IMG/VR virus record: IMGVR_UViG_3300020420_000056
Location: 1-24,803 of that record
Reading direction: 5' to 3' (one strand)
DNA: 24,803 bases
From: a virus
The translations under genes and the position numbers were made by a program. Under the pieces are notes generated by a model, which was given only the letters and a program-made list of their open reading frames with translations, made no database searches and had not been told where the DNA came from. Positions 9,585-17,013 of the stretch are shown in pieces (positions within the stretch are counted from its first letter, which is position 1; the number at the start of each line of letters is the position of its first letter).

Positions 9585-9860
9585 TTAGTCACTGTCTGTA
9601 GCAGATATTGTTGTACCGTCTGTAATATCTATTGCAGAACCAGTATTACTATTACAATAACTAATAGTTACTGCTGGTGTGCCGCCAGTTGAAGTTACTA
9701 AAAACATAACATCATTCAACTTAATCTCGTCTACTGCGTCTAGGAAGTAGTTAGCTGCCCTGACTGTTGCTATTGCATCAGCAGACTTGTAGATCCAAAC
9801 AGCACCTGCATCACTGTTAGCTGTACCGATACGTGCTAAACTTGATCTTGTAAAAGCCAT
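9585..9860 (-). CDS. Capsid decoration/cement-like protein
   Basis: A 91-aa, Ala/Thr/Ser-rich, beta-prone protein (MAFTRSSLARIGTANSDAG start, 'AANYFLDAVDEIKLNDVMF', and 'ITDGTTISATDSD' end). It sits directly after the major capsid gene, with a strong GGAG ribosome-binding site. Small proteins with this 'YFLDA...ND' pattern are common right after Bbp17-type capsid genes. In the Bordetella phage BPP-1 lineage this position holds the cement protein. The decoration role comes from position and composition; a head-fibre role is possible. Confidence 0.65.
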   Translation of the reverse strand: MAFTRSSLARIGTANSDAGAVWIYKSADAIATVRAANYFLDAVDEIKLNDVMFLVTSTGGTPAVTISYCNSNTGSAIDITDGTTISATDSD

Positions 9861-9871
9861 TTTGAATCTCC

Positions 9872-10705
9872 TTATACGTTATCTTTATATTCAACTTTGA
9901 TAATACCTTCAGCATCCCTGACTACTGCGCCAGCTTTTAACATTCCGTTACATAAGAACGCTGTCCTCTCTGGTATGTAATCAATAGATGTTTTCATTTC
10001 TATACCAATAGCAAGTCCGATTGCTTCTTTGTGATAGAAGAATGAATCAACGGTATTAGAAGTGACAGTCAAACCGCCTTCTGTCCTTGTTCCAACAACG
10101 TGTACAGCAAAACCAGCAAGTGTGTTTATATCACCTGATACTAATGCTTTTACAGTTTGAAAGTCAGAAGAAGTAGCTTTTGTATCCTTCAAAAGTCCTT
10201 TTAGTCCGTCACCATTTATAGCAGCGTGTAGTTCAGTGCTAGGAACATTTTGCTTACGCAAAGTTGCTTGCGCTTCTACAACCTTGTCCATAGTCAAACC
10301 CGCACTTCCATGCGCTATAGTTGTTGGTGATGCTCCATTCATAACATCAATGATAAGCTGATCTTCCCTTCGGCTTAAAGCACCAGCAATAGTTGTTGCT
10401 AGTTCTTGCTTTTCGTCAAAGTTTACTTCTGCTTGATCAAAGATATCTGTGTATTCTGGAGCGTTCCAGTTCTGCATAGTTGCAGTCTGTACTTCGTGGG
10501 TAACATCCATAGGAGTTACTAAGTCAGCAGTTGATTTCTGATTAGCAAGTCCTTTACCCATTTTACGAAACTTATATGTTTCGCCTACTACATTATTTCT
10601 AACAGTTACGGAGGGCTTAAGTAATCCCATGCCAGCATATGCGTGCTTAACTAATGAGTCAAACTCAATAACCGCTACCGCTGTTAGTGCAAGATTCTTA
10701 CTCAT
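9872..10705 (-). CDS. Major capsid protein (HK97-fold, Bbp17-like)
   Basis: A 277-aa protein (MSKNLALTAVAVIEFDSLV start) with features of the BPP-1/Bbp17-type capsid family: 'VVGETYKFRKMGKG', 'DIFDQAEVNFDEKQELA', 'ALSRREDQLIIDVM', 'GFAVHVVGTRTEGG', 'FYHKEAIGLAIG' and 'DAEGIIKVEYKD'. No Ig-like or protease domain is fused. It lies between the scaffold and the decoration gene. A GAGG ribosome-binding site lies 8 bases before the ATG but sits in the 3' arm of a leader hairpin. A dedicated promoter and a downstream hairpin bracket this gene and the decoration gene, consistent with high-level expression. Confidence 0.9.
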   Translation of the reverse strand: MSKNLALTAVAVIEFDSLVKHAYAGMGLLKPSVTVRNNVVGETYKFRKMGKGLANQKSTADLVTPMDVTHEVQTATMQNWNAPEYTDIFDQAEVNFDEKQELATTIAGALSRREDQLIIDVMNGASPTTIAHGSAGLTMDKVVEAQATLRKQNVPSTELHAAINGDGLKGLLKDTKATSSDFQTVKALVSGDINTLAGFAVHVVGTRTEGGLTVTSNTVDSFFYHKEAIGLAIGIEMKTSIDYIPERTAFLCNGMLKAGAVVRDAEGIIKVEYKDNV

Positions 10706-10713
10706 AATTATAT

Positions 10714-10746
10714 CCTCAAAAAGAGTAAATTAAATTTTTTTTGAGG
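10714..10746 (-). promoter_or_regulatory. Capsid mRNA leader hairpin covering the ribosome-binding site
   Basis: CCTCAAAAA (10714-10722) and TTTTTGAGG (10738-10746) are perfectly complementary 9-base arms with a 15-base loop. In the minus-strand mRNA the 3' arm contains the GAGG Shine-Dalgarno sequence of the major capsid gene, whose ATG follows at 10705. The stem is AU-rich apart from its base, so it could breathe. It may tune translation or protect the mRNA. Confidence 0.55.
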
Positions 10747-10759
10747 TTTTAGCTGAGTA

Positions 10760-10797
10760 CCCAGTAAATGGTCAGCATCCAACCTAAATTTACTGGG
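10760..10797 (-). promoter_or_regulatory. 10-bp inverted repeat in the capsid leader
   Basis: CCCAGTAAAT (10760-10769) and ATTTACTGGG (10788-10797) are perfect inverted arms with an 18-base loop in which GGT/ACC can pair further. It is transcribed from the promoter just upstream and lies before the ribosome-binding-site hairpin. No T-run follows, so it is not an ordinary terminator. An RNase III-type processing site, mRNA-stabilising stem or protein-binding operator are all possible. Confidence 0.6.
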
Positions 10798-10822
10798 CGA
10801 TATACGGTATCCAGTTGTCCCG

Positions 10823-10852
10823 ATTATAACTTAAGTTTTTTATAAATATCAA
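10823..10852 (-). promoter_or_regulatory. Sigma70-type promoter for the capsid gene
   Basis: Read on the minus strand, TTGATA (847-852 of the 10-kb block) and TATAAT (823-828) are separated by 18 bp, matching the consensus at 5/6 and 6/6 positions. The -35 box overlaps the stop codon of the scaffold gene, and the transcript would start near 10816, giving a leader of about 110 nt before the capsid ATG. Confidence 0.65.
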
Positions 10853-11565
10853 TCAGTTCCAGCAAATGCTTCTAACATTCTTTTTACTTTGCGGTCATGC
10901 TCTATATTTACACTTCTCAGAAGATTACCGTGCTCATCTTTCTTAAACATTTCTTCTTCTATCATTTCCATAGTAAGCCCTTCAGGATTTGGCCCACCTT
11001 CAATCGGTAACTTGACTGGTGCAGTAGCTTGCACAAGCATTTCTACTAGCTCTATGTTTTCAGCAGTTGTAACAAGTGAACGTGCTTTATCATAAGTATC
11101 AGGGTCAAGATTATTTTTAAGAAACCCTTCAACATTTTTAATCCTTGTTTGTGCGTTATCACCTAGTTTTTCAAGCTCTAGCTCTTGACTAACTTCTTCT
11201 ACTGCTTGTTCTTGTGCTGTTAGTAACTCCCATGCTTCTTCAAATGCGTCTGCACTCATGTTTGTTTTAGTAGCAAAGGCTTCTAACTCTTGATATAAGG
11301 CATCATCTTTTTCAACACCTTCTGGTGGCTGATAGCCATCTTTTGGTGATCCTTTAAATGATCCAAACTTTTTAGATAGTTCTGCATAACCTTTTGCTTG
11401 ATCTGATACGGTCTTATATTTTTTATCTAGCCAGTCTGGAGCTTCTCCAACGCCCTTTATGCCTTCTGCTAAAAAATATTCTCCTTCTGCCAATGTTGGT
11501 TCAGCTTGATCTAGCAGGGTATCGTTTGTTGTTTCTTCAACGGCCTGTTCAACTTCTTCTGACAT
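10849..11565 (-). CDS. Capsid scaffolding protein
   Basis: A 238-aa, strongly acidic protein (MSEEVEQAVEETTNDTLLDQ start) immediately upstream of the major capsid gene, the classic position for a podovirus scaffold. Middle blocks 'APDWLDKKYKTVSDQAKGYAEL', 'FGSFKGSPKDGY' and 'EAFATKTNMSADAFEEAW' resemble phage scaffold proteins. The C-terminal part is helical with basic residues (EHDRKVKRMLEAF), as expected for the segment that binds capsid subunits during procapsid assembly. An AAGGAA site lies 6 bases before the ATG. The end of this gene carries the -35 box of the capsid promoter. Confidence 0.85.
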   Translation of the reverse strand: MSEEVEQAVEETTNDTLLDQAEPTLAEGEYFLAEGIKGVGEAPDWLDKKYKTVSDQAKGYAELSKKFGSFKGSPKDGYQPPEGVEKDDALYQELEAFATKTNMSADAFEEAWELLTAQEQAVEEVSQELELEKLGDNAQTRIKNVEGFLKNNLDPDTYDKARSLVTTAENIELVEMLVQATAPVKLPIEGGPNPEGLTMEMIEEEMFKKDEHGNLLRSVNIEHDRKVKRMLEAFAGTD

Positions 11566-11575
11566 TGTTATTTCC

Positions 11576-11857
11576 TTAAAGTATTTCTGCTTGTTTAATT
11601 TGATTAATTACAAATTTGACAACACCTGACTCACCATCATGGTATGCAGCTTCATAATTAATGTTTGTAGAACCAAACTGTGTATCATTATCATAGATAA
11701 ACCGCTTGGTTAAGTCCGACAAAATACTTTGTCCATCTTCAGATGTAAAGACTCTGTGATATTTTTTTGCAAGCTCTTTGTGATTTTGCTTGCGGATTTC
11801 TGATTCCTTTTTAGCTTGCTTTGCTAATTCAGGATCATCTATGTTAGTCCAACTCAT
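11576..11857 (-). CDS. Bbp19-like small virion-module protein
   Basis: A 93-aa protein between the portal and the scaffold. The core 'YHRVFTSEDGQSILSDLTKRF' and the C-terminal 'DGESGVVKFVINQIKQA' match the pattern of the Bbp19 family of podovirus proteins found in this exact gene position. The N-terminal 35 residues are highly charged and helical. Its ATG overlaps the start-side neighbour: the portal stop TGA and this gene's ATG share bases (ATGA is formed at the portal end). The function of Bbp19 proteins is not established; an assembly role is plausible from context. Confidence 0.75.
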   Translation of the reverse strand: MSWTNIDDPELAKQAKKESEIRKQNHKELAKKYHRVFTSEDGQSILSDLTKRFIYDNDTQFGSTNINYEAAYHDGESGVVKFVINQIKQAEIL

Positions 11858-13425
11858 TGTTGTGGCATAGGCCTTTCAGATGTTTTCATACCAGCTTGCT
11901 CTGCTTGTGCGCCAGCTTGTATAACTTGTTCTTTTTCTGCTTGCGACCTAACAAGTTCTGCTGGCATACCAGTTTTAGATGCAACCCAAGCACCAAAATC
12001 TTCTAATTTAAAACCAATTAATGCTTGATCTGGCCCTGCGTTTTGCATAACAAACTGTACTGCTTGTTGTACATTGATAATATCTTCACCATCTTGCGCT
12101 TTTGCTAATGGCGATAAAAATTTAATTTCTACTTCTTTGCCATCTAACTCTATAGGTTGTAGTAAACCTCTACGTGTAAGTATATAAGTAACTCTTTTAA
12201 GTATTGGTATCAAAACTTCTGTTTGTAGCCTTCCAAATGCTGATCCTATTCTTCTTGCAAGCTCTCTGGAATCTAAAGCTATCTCTGTTGCTGATCTTAC
12301 TGGCCCTGTAGGATCACGCAAATCATTAAATAATGTGCGTTTAATTGCATTTTGTAAATCTTGTACCTCAAACTGCACTAATGATAAGTTTGTGCCTGTA
12401 TCTAACCGTTGTATAGATGGGTTTTGTGAATTGTTAGAGCCTACAGGTATAACAACACCTGGACTAATTACAATGTTGTATGGATTTGTAACGCCATCAT
12501 CTGTAGCTGTGTACATGCCTGACAAGTCTATGGCTGCTTTTTGCAATACAAACTCTTTTACTTTGTTTAAAGAGCGCACATCAGGTAATGCTTGTACTGC
12601 TGGCCCTCTACCACGTATTTCACCTGCTGTTTTTGAGTATCTTCCTGTTACCCAAGGGCTAGACTTACCATAGTCTTCCATCCAACTTATGCCATTGTCT
12701 TTGTCACTCCATACAATGCCGTAATATTTTTCTTTTTTTGGATCAAAAACAACACCCTCACGTATATCACACTCTGTATCAGGTTTATTTTCCATAATAG
12801 ACTGCATAGTTTGCGTAGGCTTGTAACCTCTGTACTTGCGAGGTATATCTCTAGCCTTCATTTTAAATCTACGCCAGTGTGTTTCTACAGTTCCGTATGG
12901 GCCTTCTTCAAATGCAATACCTTTTTGCGGTATAGCTGTAAATACGATAGGCATATCATTGTCATCAGCTTCATCAATACGTAATGTGCCTGTGCCTACT
13001 AATAAATCTAGTGCGTGCTCAAAAAATTGTGTAGCAAAGTTTGATCTGTTTATGTAATCAAAAACTATTGTTGCTTGATTTTCTAGGTTTTCGCGTATAT
13101 CTTTTTCTGTAACATCAAAATTACCTTCTGCTAACTCATTTACAATCTCGTTAGAGGGGGCAAATGTAGCCCAACGTGCTTGTATCGGTGCAATGTTTTC
13201 TTGAAGTTTGCTTGCAGCTTGTTGTATAGCTTCCATAGCGGTTGAATCAAAAATACGATCCATTTTTTTTTGACCTTTTGCAAAGTCATCAAACAAGTTT
13301 CTGTTAGGTAAAAAATATTCGTAGACATCATCTAATAAATCATGCCAGTTTGACATTCTTTTAAATGCATCTGCTTCTCGTCTTTTAATATCTTCGTATG
13401 AACCTAACTCTTTTGGGATTTGCAT
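11854..13425 (-). CDS. Portal / head-to-tail connector protein (T7 gp8-like)
   Basis: A 523-aa protein, close to T7 gp8 (536 aa). Family features include the N-terminal 'WHDLLDDVYEYFLPNRNLF', 'FDSTAMEAIQQAASKLQENIAP', 'TGTLRIDE', 'GPAVQALPDVRSLNKVKEFVL', and the C-terminal 'DLRDPTGPVRSATEIALDSRELARRIGSAFGRL' block (given here in parts: DLRDPTGPVRSATEI, then LARRIGSAFGRL). It forms the dodecameric vertex through which DNA enters and leaves the capsid. It lies downstream of the terminase genes and a small Gly/Arg-rich protein. The Shine-Dalgarno sequence is weak. Confidence 0.92.
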   Translation of the reverse strand: MQIPKELGSYEDIKRREADAFKRMSNWHDLLDDVYEYFLPNRNLFDDFAKGQKKMDRIFDSTAMEAIQQAASKLQENIAPIQARWATFAPSNEIVNELAEGNFDVTEKDIRENLENQATIVFDYINRSNFATQFFEHALDLLVGTGTLRIDEADDNDMPIVFTAIPQKGIAFEEGPYGTVETHWRRFKMKARDIPRKYRGYKPTQTMQSIMENKPDTECDIREGVVFDPKKEKYYGIVWSDKDNGISWMEDYGKSSPWVTGRYSKTAGEIRGRGPAVQALPDVRSLNKVKEFVLQKAAIDLSGMYTATDDGVTNPYNIVISPGVVIPVGSNNSQNPSIQRLDTGTNLSLVQFEVQDLQNAIKRTLFNDLRDPTGPVRSATEIALDSRELARRIGSAFGRLQTEVLIPILKRVTYILTRRGLLQPIELDGKEVEIKFLSPLAKAQDGEDIINVQQAVQFVMQNAGPDQALIGFKLEDFGAWVASKTGMPAELVRSQAEKEQVIQAGAQAEQAGMKTSERPMPQQ

Positions 13426-13438
13426 AATGAATACTCAG

Positions 13439-13753
13439 TTAGTAGCTTGACATCCTACCGCCTTCAGTTCTGTTGTTTGACACACCTCTCGTTCTAAATG
13501 TGCCACCTCCTCTAGTGCCTAGCATACTTCCTCTGCCTGTCCTCATAGAGCCACCAGTTCTTTTACCAGAGCCAGTAGATGTTTGTATACCAGGTGCAAG
13601 TAAAGAAGCTGCGCCTAATCTACCGCGTGCAATCGCTTTTAATCTCTTTTCTGATTCTTCTATCTCTTCATCAAGCCTTCTTGATTGTCTTTCAACAACT
13701 GCAAGCTCTTGCGCTGTGGGTTCTGGGGCTTTAGGTCTTTTTAAAAATCCCAT
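13439..13753 (-). CDS. Small Gly/Arg-rich protein between terminase and portal
   Basis: A 104-aa protein in two parts. Residues about 10-45 form a charged helix likely to be a coiled coil (ERQSRRLDEEIEESEKRLKA). From about residue 45 there is a low-complexity Gly/Arg/Ser/Thr tail with repeated 'TG/TRG' units. Small proteins of this plan (helix followed by 'RRGxxSLLxxG') are often found just before podovirus portal genes; their role is unknown. A GAGGA ribosome-binding site lies before the ATG. Its high positive charge could allow DNA or portal contact during packaging, but this is a guess. Confidence 0.6.
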   Translation of the reverse strand: MGFLKRPKAPEPTAQELAVVERQSRRLDEEIEESEKRLKAIARGRLGAASLLAPGIQTSTGSGKRTGGSMRTGRGSMLGTRGGGTFRTRGVSNNRTEGGRMSSY

Positions 13754-13754
13754 T

Positions 13755-14090
13755 TTATTTCCTCATATGCTTTAATAATTGATAGGGCGTAAGAATAAAT
13801 GGATTATTTATTCCTAAAAGTTGTTTGATGTGACCAACACATGTATTTAACATAAATAACGGCCTTTTTTTTTCTATTGGAACATAGTCCACAATAGCAT
13901 AAATGTTTTGGATTATACTATCTTGGTCTTTTACAGTAAATAAATCAAATCCTTCTTGTCTTTTGCCATGAATTATGTAGCCATTAGGCGATGGTTTTAC
14001 TAAATAACAATGCCGACAGCCTTTTTTTAACAACCATGACCACCAATTTGTCTTATCATCTTCAAAAATTACAAATACTTTGCTAATCAT
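13755..14090 (-). CDS. Conserved phage protein with Cys/His arrangement resembling permuted NlpC/P60-like peptidases
   Basis: A 111-aa protein between the large terminase and the portal module. It has a Trp-rich start (NWWSWLLKKGCRHCYLV, His27) and a C-terminal 'NTCVGHIKQLLGI' (Cys84) followed by 'NPFILTPYQLLKHM'. A His before the Cys, with the Cys in an N-x-C-x-x-H-like turn, is the order seen in circularly permuted NlpC/P60 (LRAT/YiiX-type) folds. Proteins with these blocks are common at this locus in marine podoviruses and are usually left unannotated. Its ATG overlaps the terminase stop (TAATG). The fold assignment is inference. Confidence 0.6.
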   Translation of the reverse strand: MISKVFVIFEDDKTNWWSWLLKKGCRHCYLVKPSPNGYIIHGKRQEGFDLFTVKDQDSIIQNIYAIVDYVPIEKKRPLFMLNTCVGHIKQLLGINNPFILTPYQLLKHMRK

Positions 14091-15547
14091 TAAAATACGC
14101 TAACTTGCACTTTTGCTGTTGTAGGTTTAGAAAAGTTAGATACTCTAGTTAATGCGGCTCTGCCTTCTCCTTCACCCTGTAATGCGTACTCTAGGGCTTC
14201 TACTGGGTGCGAATATTCGTTTTTATCTGGTTCATCAGTGTATTTTTCACCTTGAGTTTGTACTCTGCGGTAACAAAACCCACCCTGAAGTCCTTTTCTT
14301 ATCATAGATGCCTTTGCTAACACCAAAAATCTAGGCTTTCCATCCATGCACATTTCTTTCATAGGTACTTCTAGGGCTGCTCTACGTTTCATAGGGTCAT
14401 TTGTTATTGTAGGCTGACAGGGTATACCAGCTGCACGCAGTATTTGAAAGGGTGTATCAGAGTTTGCTTGATTTTTATTATTACCAGACGGATCGCCCCA
14501 TCCTTTGAAAGTGTTTTCTGGGTAATGTTCTTCAATATATCGCTTGAGTGATGGCGCAAAGTCTATTGCACCTGAGTCTTGCTGCACAAATTCATCAAAA
14601 CATATCCACCTACCCATAGATGTACGCTGTAAAAACGCACAAGCTGGTGTTCTACCAAAATCAAAGCCTAAAATTATGGGTGTAGACCTATCAACTGCAA
14701 AGTCTATGTGTTGACAGTGTACGCTATCAGTATACATAGGATGCACAGGCTTGCCATTAGAAACAAATCCATACTCGTTTGCTAGATTTACTTTTATCCA
14801 ATCATCAGATTTACCTTGCATGCCGCGATCATAATAGCCATCAGGCAGATTTTTTATGTTTTCTGCACGTTTATTGACAGCCCAACTCTCGCCATCTTTG
14901 TATACACCACCAGGTTGTCTAAAAAATGACCAGTTATCAGGGCGTTCTATCTCTGCTAGTTTAAAATACCAATGATCTTCATCAGGAGCGTTAGAATCGC
15001 CTATAATTCCATGATGTGTAGCTGTACATCCTTCTTTATTTGATGGGTATCTGCCATGTCGTAGGTCTAACATGTCCAAAACGGCCTTAGAATGCTCTTT
15101 CGTCTCGTTTAGCCACACCCAGGTAGTCTGGATACCCCTAGCCTTTTTAACGTGCTCTGGGCGATCAAATGCGATAAAAATGACATCGCAATGAACGTAT
15201 GTTCCATCCTCAAGTTTAAATCTTATAAAATGTGTTGGTGGTTCTTTGTTGCCTTGTTTGAACTCACCCAACTCGCCATGTATTTCTAGCCAGTCTTTGA
15301 TGGTGGTAGAAAAGAGTTCTGAGTAAGTATTTCGTGCTGCAATAATACGCGATAGTCTGACATTGTAATTTTTATGCGTTTTATTCTTAACTGGCTCTTG
15401 CTCACACATCAAATCAAACAATTTAAGAATACATTGTACGGTTTTACCTGATCCCAACGGCCCCATGATAAAAGAATTACGCGCACGACAATCGTTGAAT
15501 TGTTGAAGTACCTCACCCTGCGGCATAAGGTTATATTCAATACGCAT
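14090..15547 (-). CDS. terL: Terminase large subunit (packaging ATPase/nuclease)
   Basis: A 485-aa DNA-packaging motor. The ATPase has a Walker A GPLGSGKT (residues 29-36) and a Walker B-like VWLNE ending in catalytic Glu148. The nuclease domain shows 'ILGFDFGRTP' (Asp296) and 'GWGDPSGNN' (Asp352), and near the end 'YSHPVEALEYAL' (His447, Glu450) at the third acidic motif, where Asp is more usual. It cuts concatemeric DNA and drives it through the portal. The stop of the preceding 60-aa gene overlaps this ATG by one base (TAATG), so translation is probably coupled. Confidence 0.95.
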   Translation of the reverse strand: MRIEYNLMPQGEVLQQFNDCRARNSFIMGPLGSGKTVQCILKLFDLMCEQEPVKNKTHKNYNVRLSRIIAARNTYSELFSTTIKDWLEIHGELGEFKQGNKEPPTHFIRFKLEDGTYVHCDVIFIAFDRPEHVKKARGIQTTWVWLNETKEHSKAVLDMLDLRHGRYPSNKEGCTATHHGIIGDSNAPDEDHWYFKLAEIERPDNWSFFRQPGGVYKDGESWAVNKRAENIKNLPDGYYDRGMQGKSDDWIKVNLANEYGFVSNGKPVHPMYTDSVHCQHIDFAVDRSTPIILGFDFGRTPACAFLQRTSMGRWICFDEFVQQDSGAIDFAPSLKRYIEEHYPENTFKGWGDPSGNNKNQANSDTPFQILRAAGIPCQPTITNDPMKRRAALEVPMKEMCMDGKPRFLVLAKASMIRKGLQGGFCYRRVQTQGEKYTDEPDKNEYSHPVEALEYALQGEGEGRAALTRVSNFSKPTTAKVQVSVF

Positions 15548-15729
15548 TACTTAGACCAATTAATCTTATCGTAGTTATCTTCAAAACGCTGTCTAGATGT
15601 CTTAGTAGAGGTTCTAGGCATACTACCCTTACCTCCGTTATATTCAGGGAAATACCTATCACGTGTCTCCTTATCCAAAGAATGTACATGATTAGGCCCC
15701 TTTTTACCACGACTGCTCATTGATGTCAT
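15547..15729 (-). CDS. Small basic protein between terminase subunits
   Basis: A 60-aa basic protein (MSSRGKKGPNHVHSLDKET core; ends 'FEDNYDKINWSK'). It lies between the small and large terminase genes and overlaps the latter by one base. Two in-frame ATGs are possible, at 15729 and 15720; the Shine-Dalgarno signal is weak for both. I do not recognise a family function. The tight coupling to terL suggests a packaging-related or regulatory role, but nothing in the sequence proves it. Confidence 0.55.
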   Translation of the reverse strand: MTSMSSRGKKGPNHVHSLDKETRDRYFPEYNGGKGSMPRTSTKTSRQRFEDNYDKINWSK

Positions 15730-15798
15730 ATTTAATCCAATTTTTTTTTGTGGGGGATATATATATACATATGTACTGCGACTCCGACAGGGGGGTCG

Positions 15799-16113
15799 TT
15801 ATTCTGTGCTAGTACTATCTGTGTCTGTGTCAGCACCTGAGAACACTTTGCGTTGTACTGATACCACTAGCTCATTATCTGCTTTAACTTCTACAGCTTT
15901 TAACTTTGGTTCTGTGTATTGTGCTATACGATCCCATGCGTCAACGCTAGCCCGTAAGGCAGTAACATCATTTGATTCTTTTGCCATCTCATCAAGTCTG
16001 ACAGCGTTATCAGCTAGCCTAAGGATCGGGTGAAAGCTAGCCCCGTACATATCTTGGAGCCTGGACATCAAATAATTCTTGTTGCGGTTGGGTGAGCCTT
16101 TTCTACTGGGCAT
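15799..16113 (-). CDS. terS: Terminase small subunit (probable)
   Basis: A 104-aa protein from the ATG at 16113, chosen because AGGAG lies 7 bases upstream; a longer frame reaching 16176 has no such site. It begins MPSRKGSPNRNKNYLMSRLQ and has a helical middle ('ILRLADNAVRLDEMA', 'ALRASVDAWDRIAQYTEPKL') and a Ser/Thr/Asp-rich tail. Size, helical character, basic start and its place as first gene of the late operon upstream of terL fit a small terminase, which recognises the packaging site. Sequence families of small terminases are very diverse, so the assignment rests partly on context. Confidence 0.75.
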   Translation of the reverse strand: MPSRKGSPNRNKNYLMSRLQDMYGASFHPILRLADNAVRLDEMAKESNDVTALRASVDAWDRIAQYTEPKLKAVEVKADNELVVSVQRKVFSGADTDTDSTSTE

Positions 16114-16149
16114 ATATAAACTCCTATTTTCACACTTTGTGATTAAGTT

Positions 16150-16178
16150 ATTGTAATCATTGAATAAATAAAACACAA
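16150..16178 (-). promoter_or_regulatory. Candidate promoter for the late virion operon
   Basis: Read on the minus strand, TTGTGT (173-178) and TACAAT (150-155) are 17 bp apart; the -10 matches 5/6 and the -35 3/6. It lies 37 bases upstream of the terS start and its AGGAG site. The weak -35 suggests a need for an activator or simply a modest promoter. Confidence 0.45.
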
Positions 16179-16246
16179 TAAAAACGCTCTTTATATGTAT
16201 CTCTCCCCTATATATTAGACATATTTAATTTATTTTATCTTTGCTA

Positions 16247-16273
16247 TTGTACTCTGTGTGCCAATAATATAAT
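16247..16273 (+). promoter_or_regulatory. Candidate promoter for the rightward accessory operon
   Basis: TTGTAC (16247-16252) and a perfect TATAAT (16268-16273) have a 15-bp spacer, which is short. It is 37 bases upstream of the 149-aa gene, whose AAGGAA site precedes the ATG at 16310. The TTGTAC box is the same hexamer that forms the inverted repeat at 19808-19836. The rest of the 196-base divergent gap (16114-16309) is AT-rich with no other clear element. Confidence 0.4.
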
Positions 16274-16309
16274 ATATCACTTCAATCAACTTAAAAAAGG
16301 AATGTAGTA

Positions 16310-16759
16310 ATGGAATTAACATGTAGTGAAAAAATCAATGATCAGTTAGCTGATAGAGAAGCGGACTTCGCCAATGCTTACTATTATTTTAGTCAGGCAG
16401 ACAACTGCACAGAAGGGGGAAAGATTGGTTTAGATTGTTTCTTTCCTGATCTAAAAGATTATGAATCATTCTTTGATTACATTAATCAATATGGTCTGAG
16501 CTGGGATTATGTAGAAGCAGAAGACGAAACCGAATCTAGATATTATCGCTATCAGTTAAGCTGGGGCGGGCCATCTGATGAGTTTAGAATATATATAGAA
16601 GATTGCGAATTTAATCCAAATGATGGTTTTGATTTTGCAACCATGAAAGTTTTTTATCATTTCGCTGATTGGTTTGATGGTGCATTACTTGAAGTATCAA
16701 AAACATCAAAAGCGTTTGAAGCGTGCCGTCAACTAATGGAAGTGGAGGATATGCAATGA
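16310..16759 (+). CDS. Very acidic early protein, possible anti-restriction DNA mimic
   Basis: A 149-aa protein with about 33 Asp/Glu against about 11 Lys/Arg by my count, so strongly negative. It contains 'YRYQLSWGGPSDEFRIYIE' and 'VFYHFADWFDGALLE', blocks I associate with uncharacterised proteins on phages and mobile elements. It is the first gene of an operon ending in a DNA methyltransferase. A small, very acidic protein made early next to a methyltransferase fits an anti-restriction role of the Ocr/ArdA DNA-mimic type, but there is no direct homology evidence; the function is a hypothesis. Confidence 0.7.
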   Translation: MELTCSEKINDQLADREADFANAYYYFSQADNCTEGGKIGLDCFFPDLKDYESFFDYINQYGLSWDYVEAEDETESRYYRYQLSWGGPSDEFRIYIEDCEFNPNDGFDFATMKVFYHFADWFDGALLEVSKTSKAFEACRQLMEVEDMQ

Positions 16760-17013
16760 AACCAATTAAATTAACTGATGATCAACTTTTATTGTTAATT
16801 GATATTGTTCACAGATCAAATGATTTTGATATGCATATTGATGGAGAAACTCTTATAGAAGGTTATCCTTCCGTTGTAATGCTGCAAATGTATTACAAAT
16901 TAAAACGACTTGAAGACATATTGAAATCTACACATGAAAAAAATATTGTCTTTTGTCACGTTACACAATCACATGTATTTGAAGAAGATTTGGGATGGGA
17001 GGTTAAAAAATGA
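16756..17013 (+). CDS. Small unknown protein
   Basis: An 85-aa protein starting MKPIKLTDDQLLLLIDIVH. The ATG at 16756 overlaps the TGA of the preceding gene (ATGA) and has GGAGG about 10 bases upstream, so I prefer it to a longer frame starting inside the neighbour. It is mostly helical with two Leu-rich segments and carries no motif I recognise. Its end overlaps the next gene's ATG in the same ATGA manner, showing tight translational coupling through the operon. Confidence 0.7.
   Translation: MKPIKLTDDQLLLLIDIVHRSNDFDMHIDGETLIEGYPSVVMLQMYYKLKRLEDILKSTHEKNIVFCHVTQSHVFEEDLGWEVKK

Noticed and set aside
12335-12673. A 112-codon plus-strand frame antisense to the portal gene.
   Set aside because: Antisense shadow of the portal, without ribosome-binding site or recognisable motif.
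15730-15798. Runs of T, G and alternating AT between the small terminase and the 60-aa gene.
   Set aside because: No stable hairpin plus T-run, no convincing promoter and no frame; probably just an AT-rich spacer, though a packaging signal cannot be excluded.
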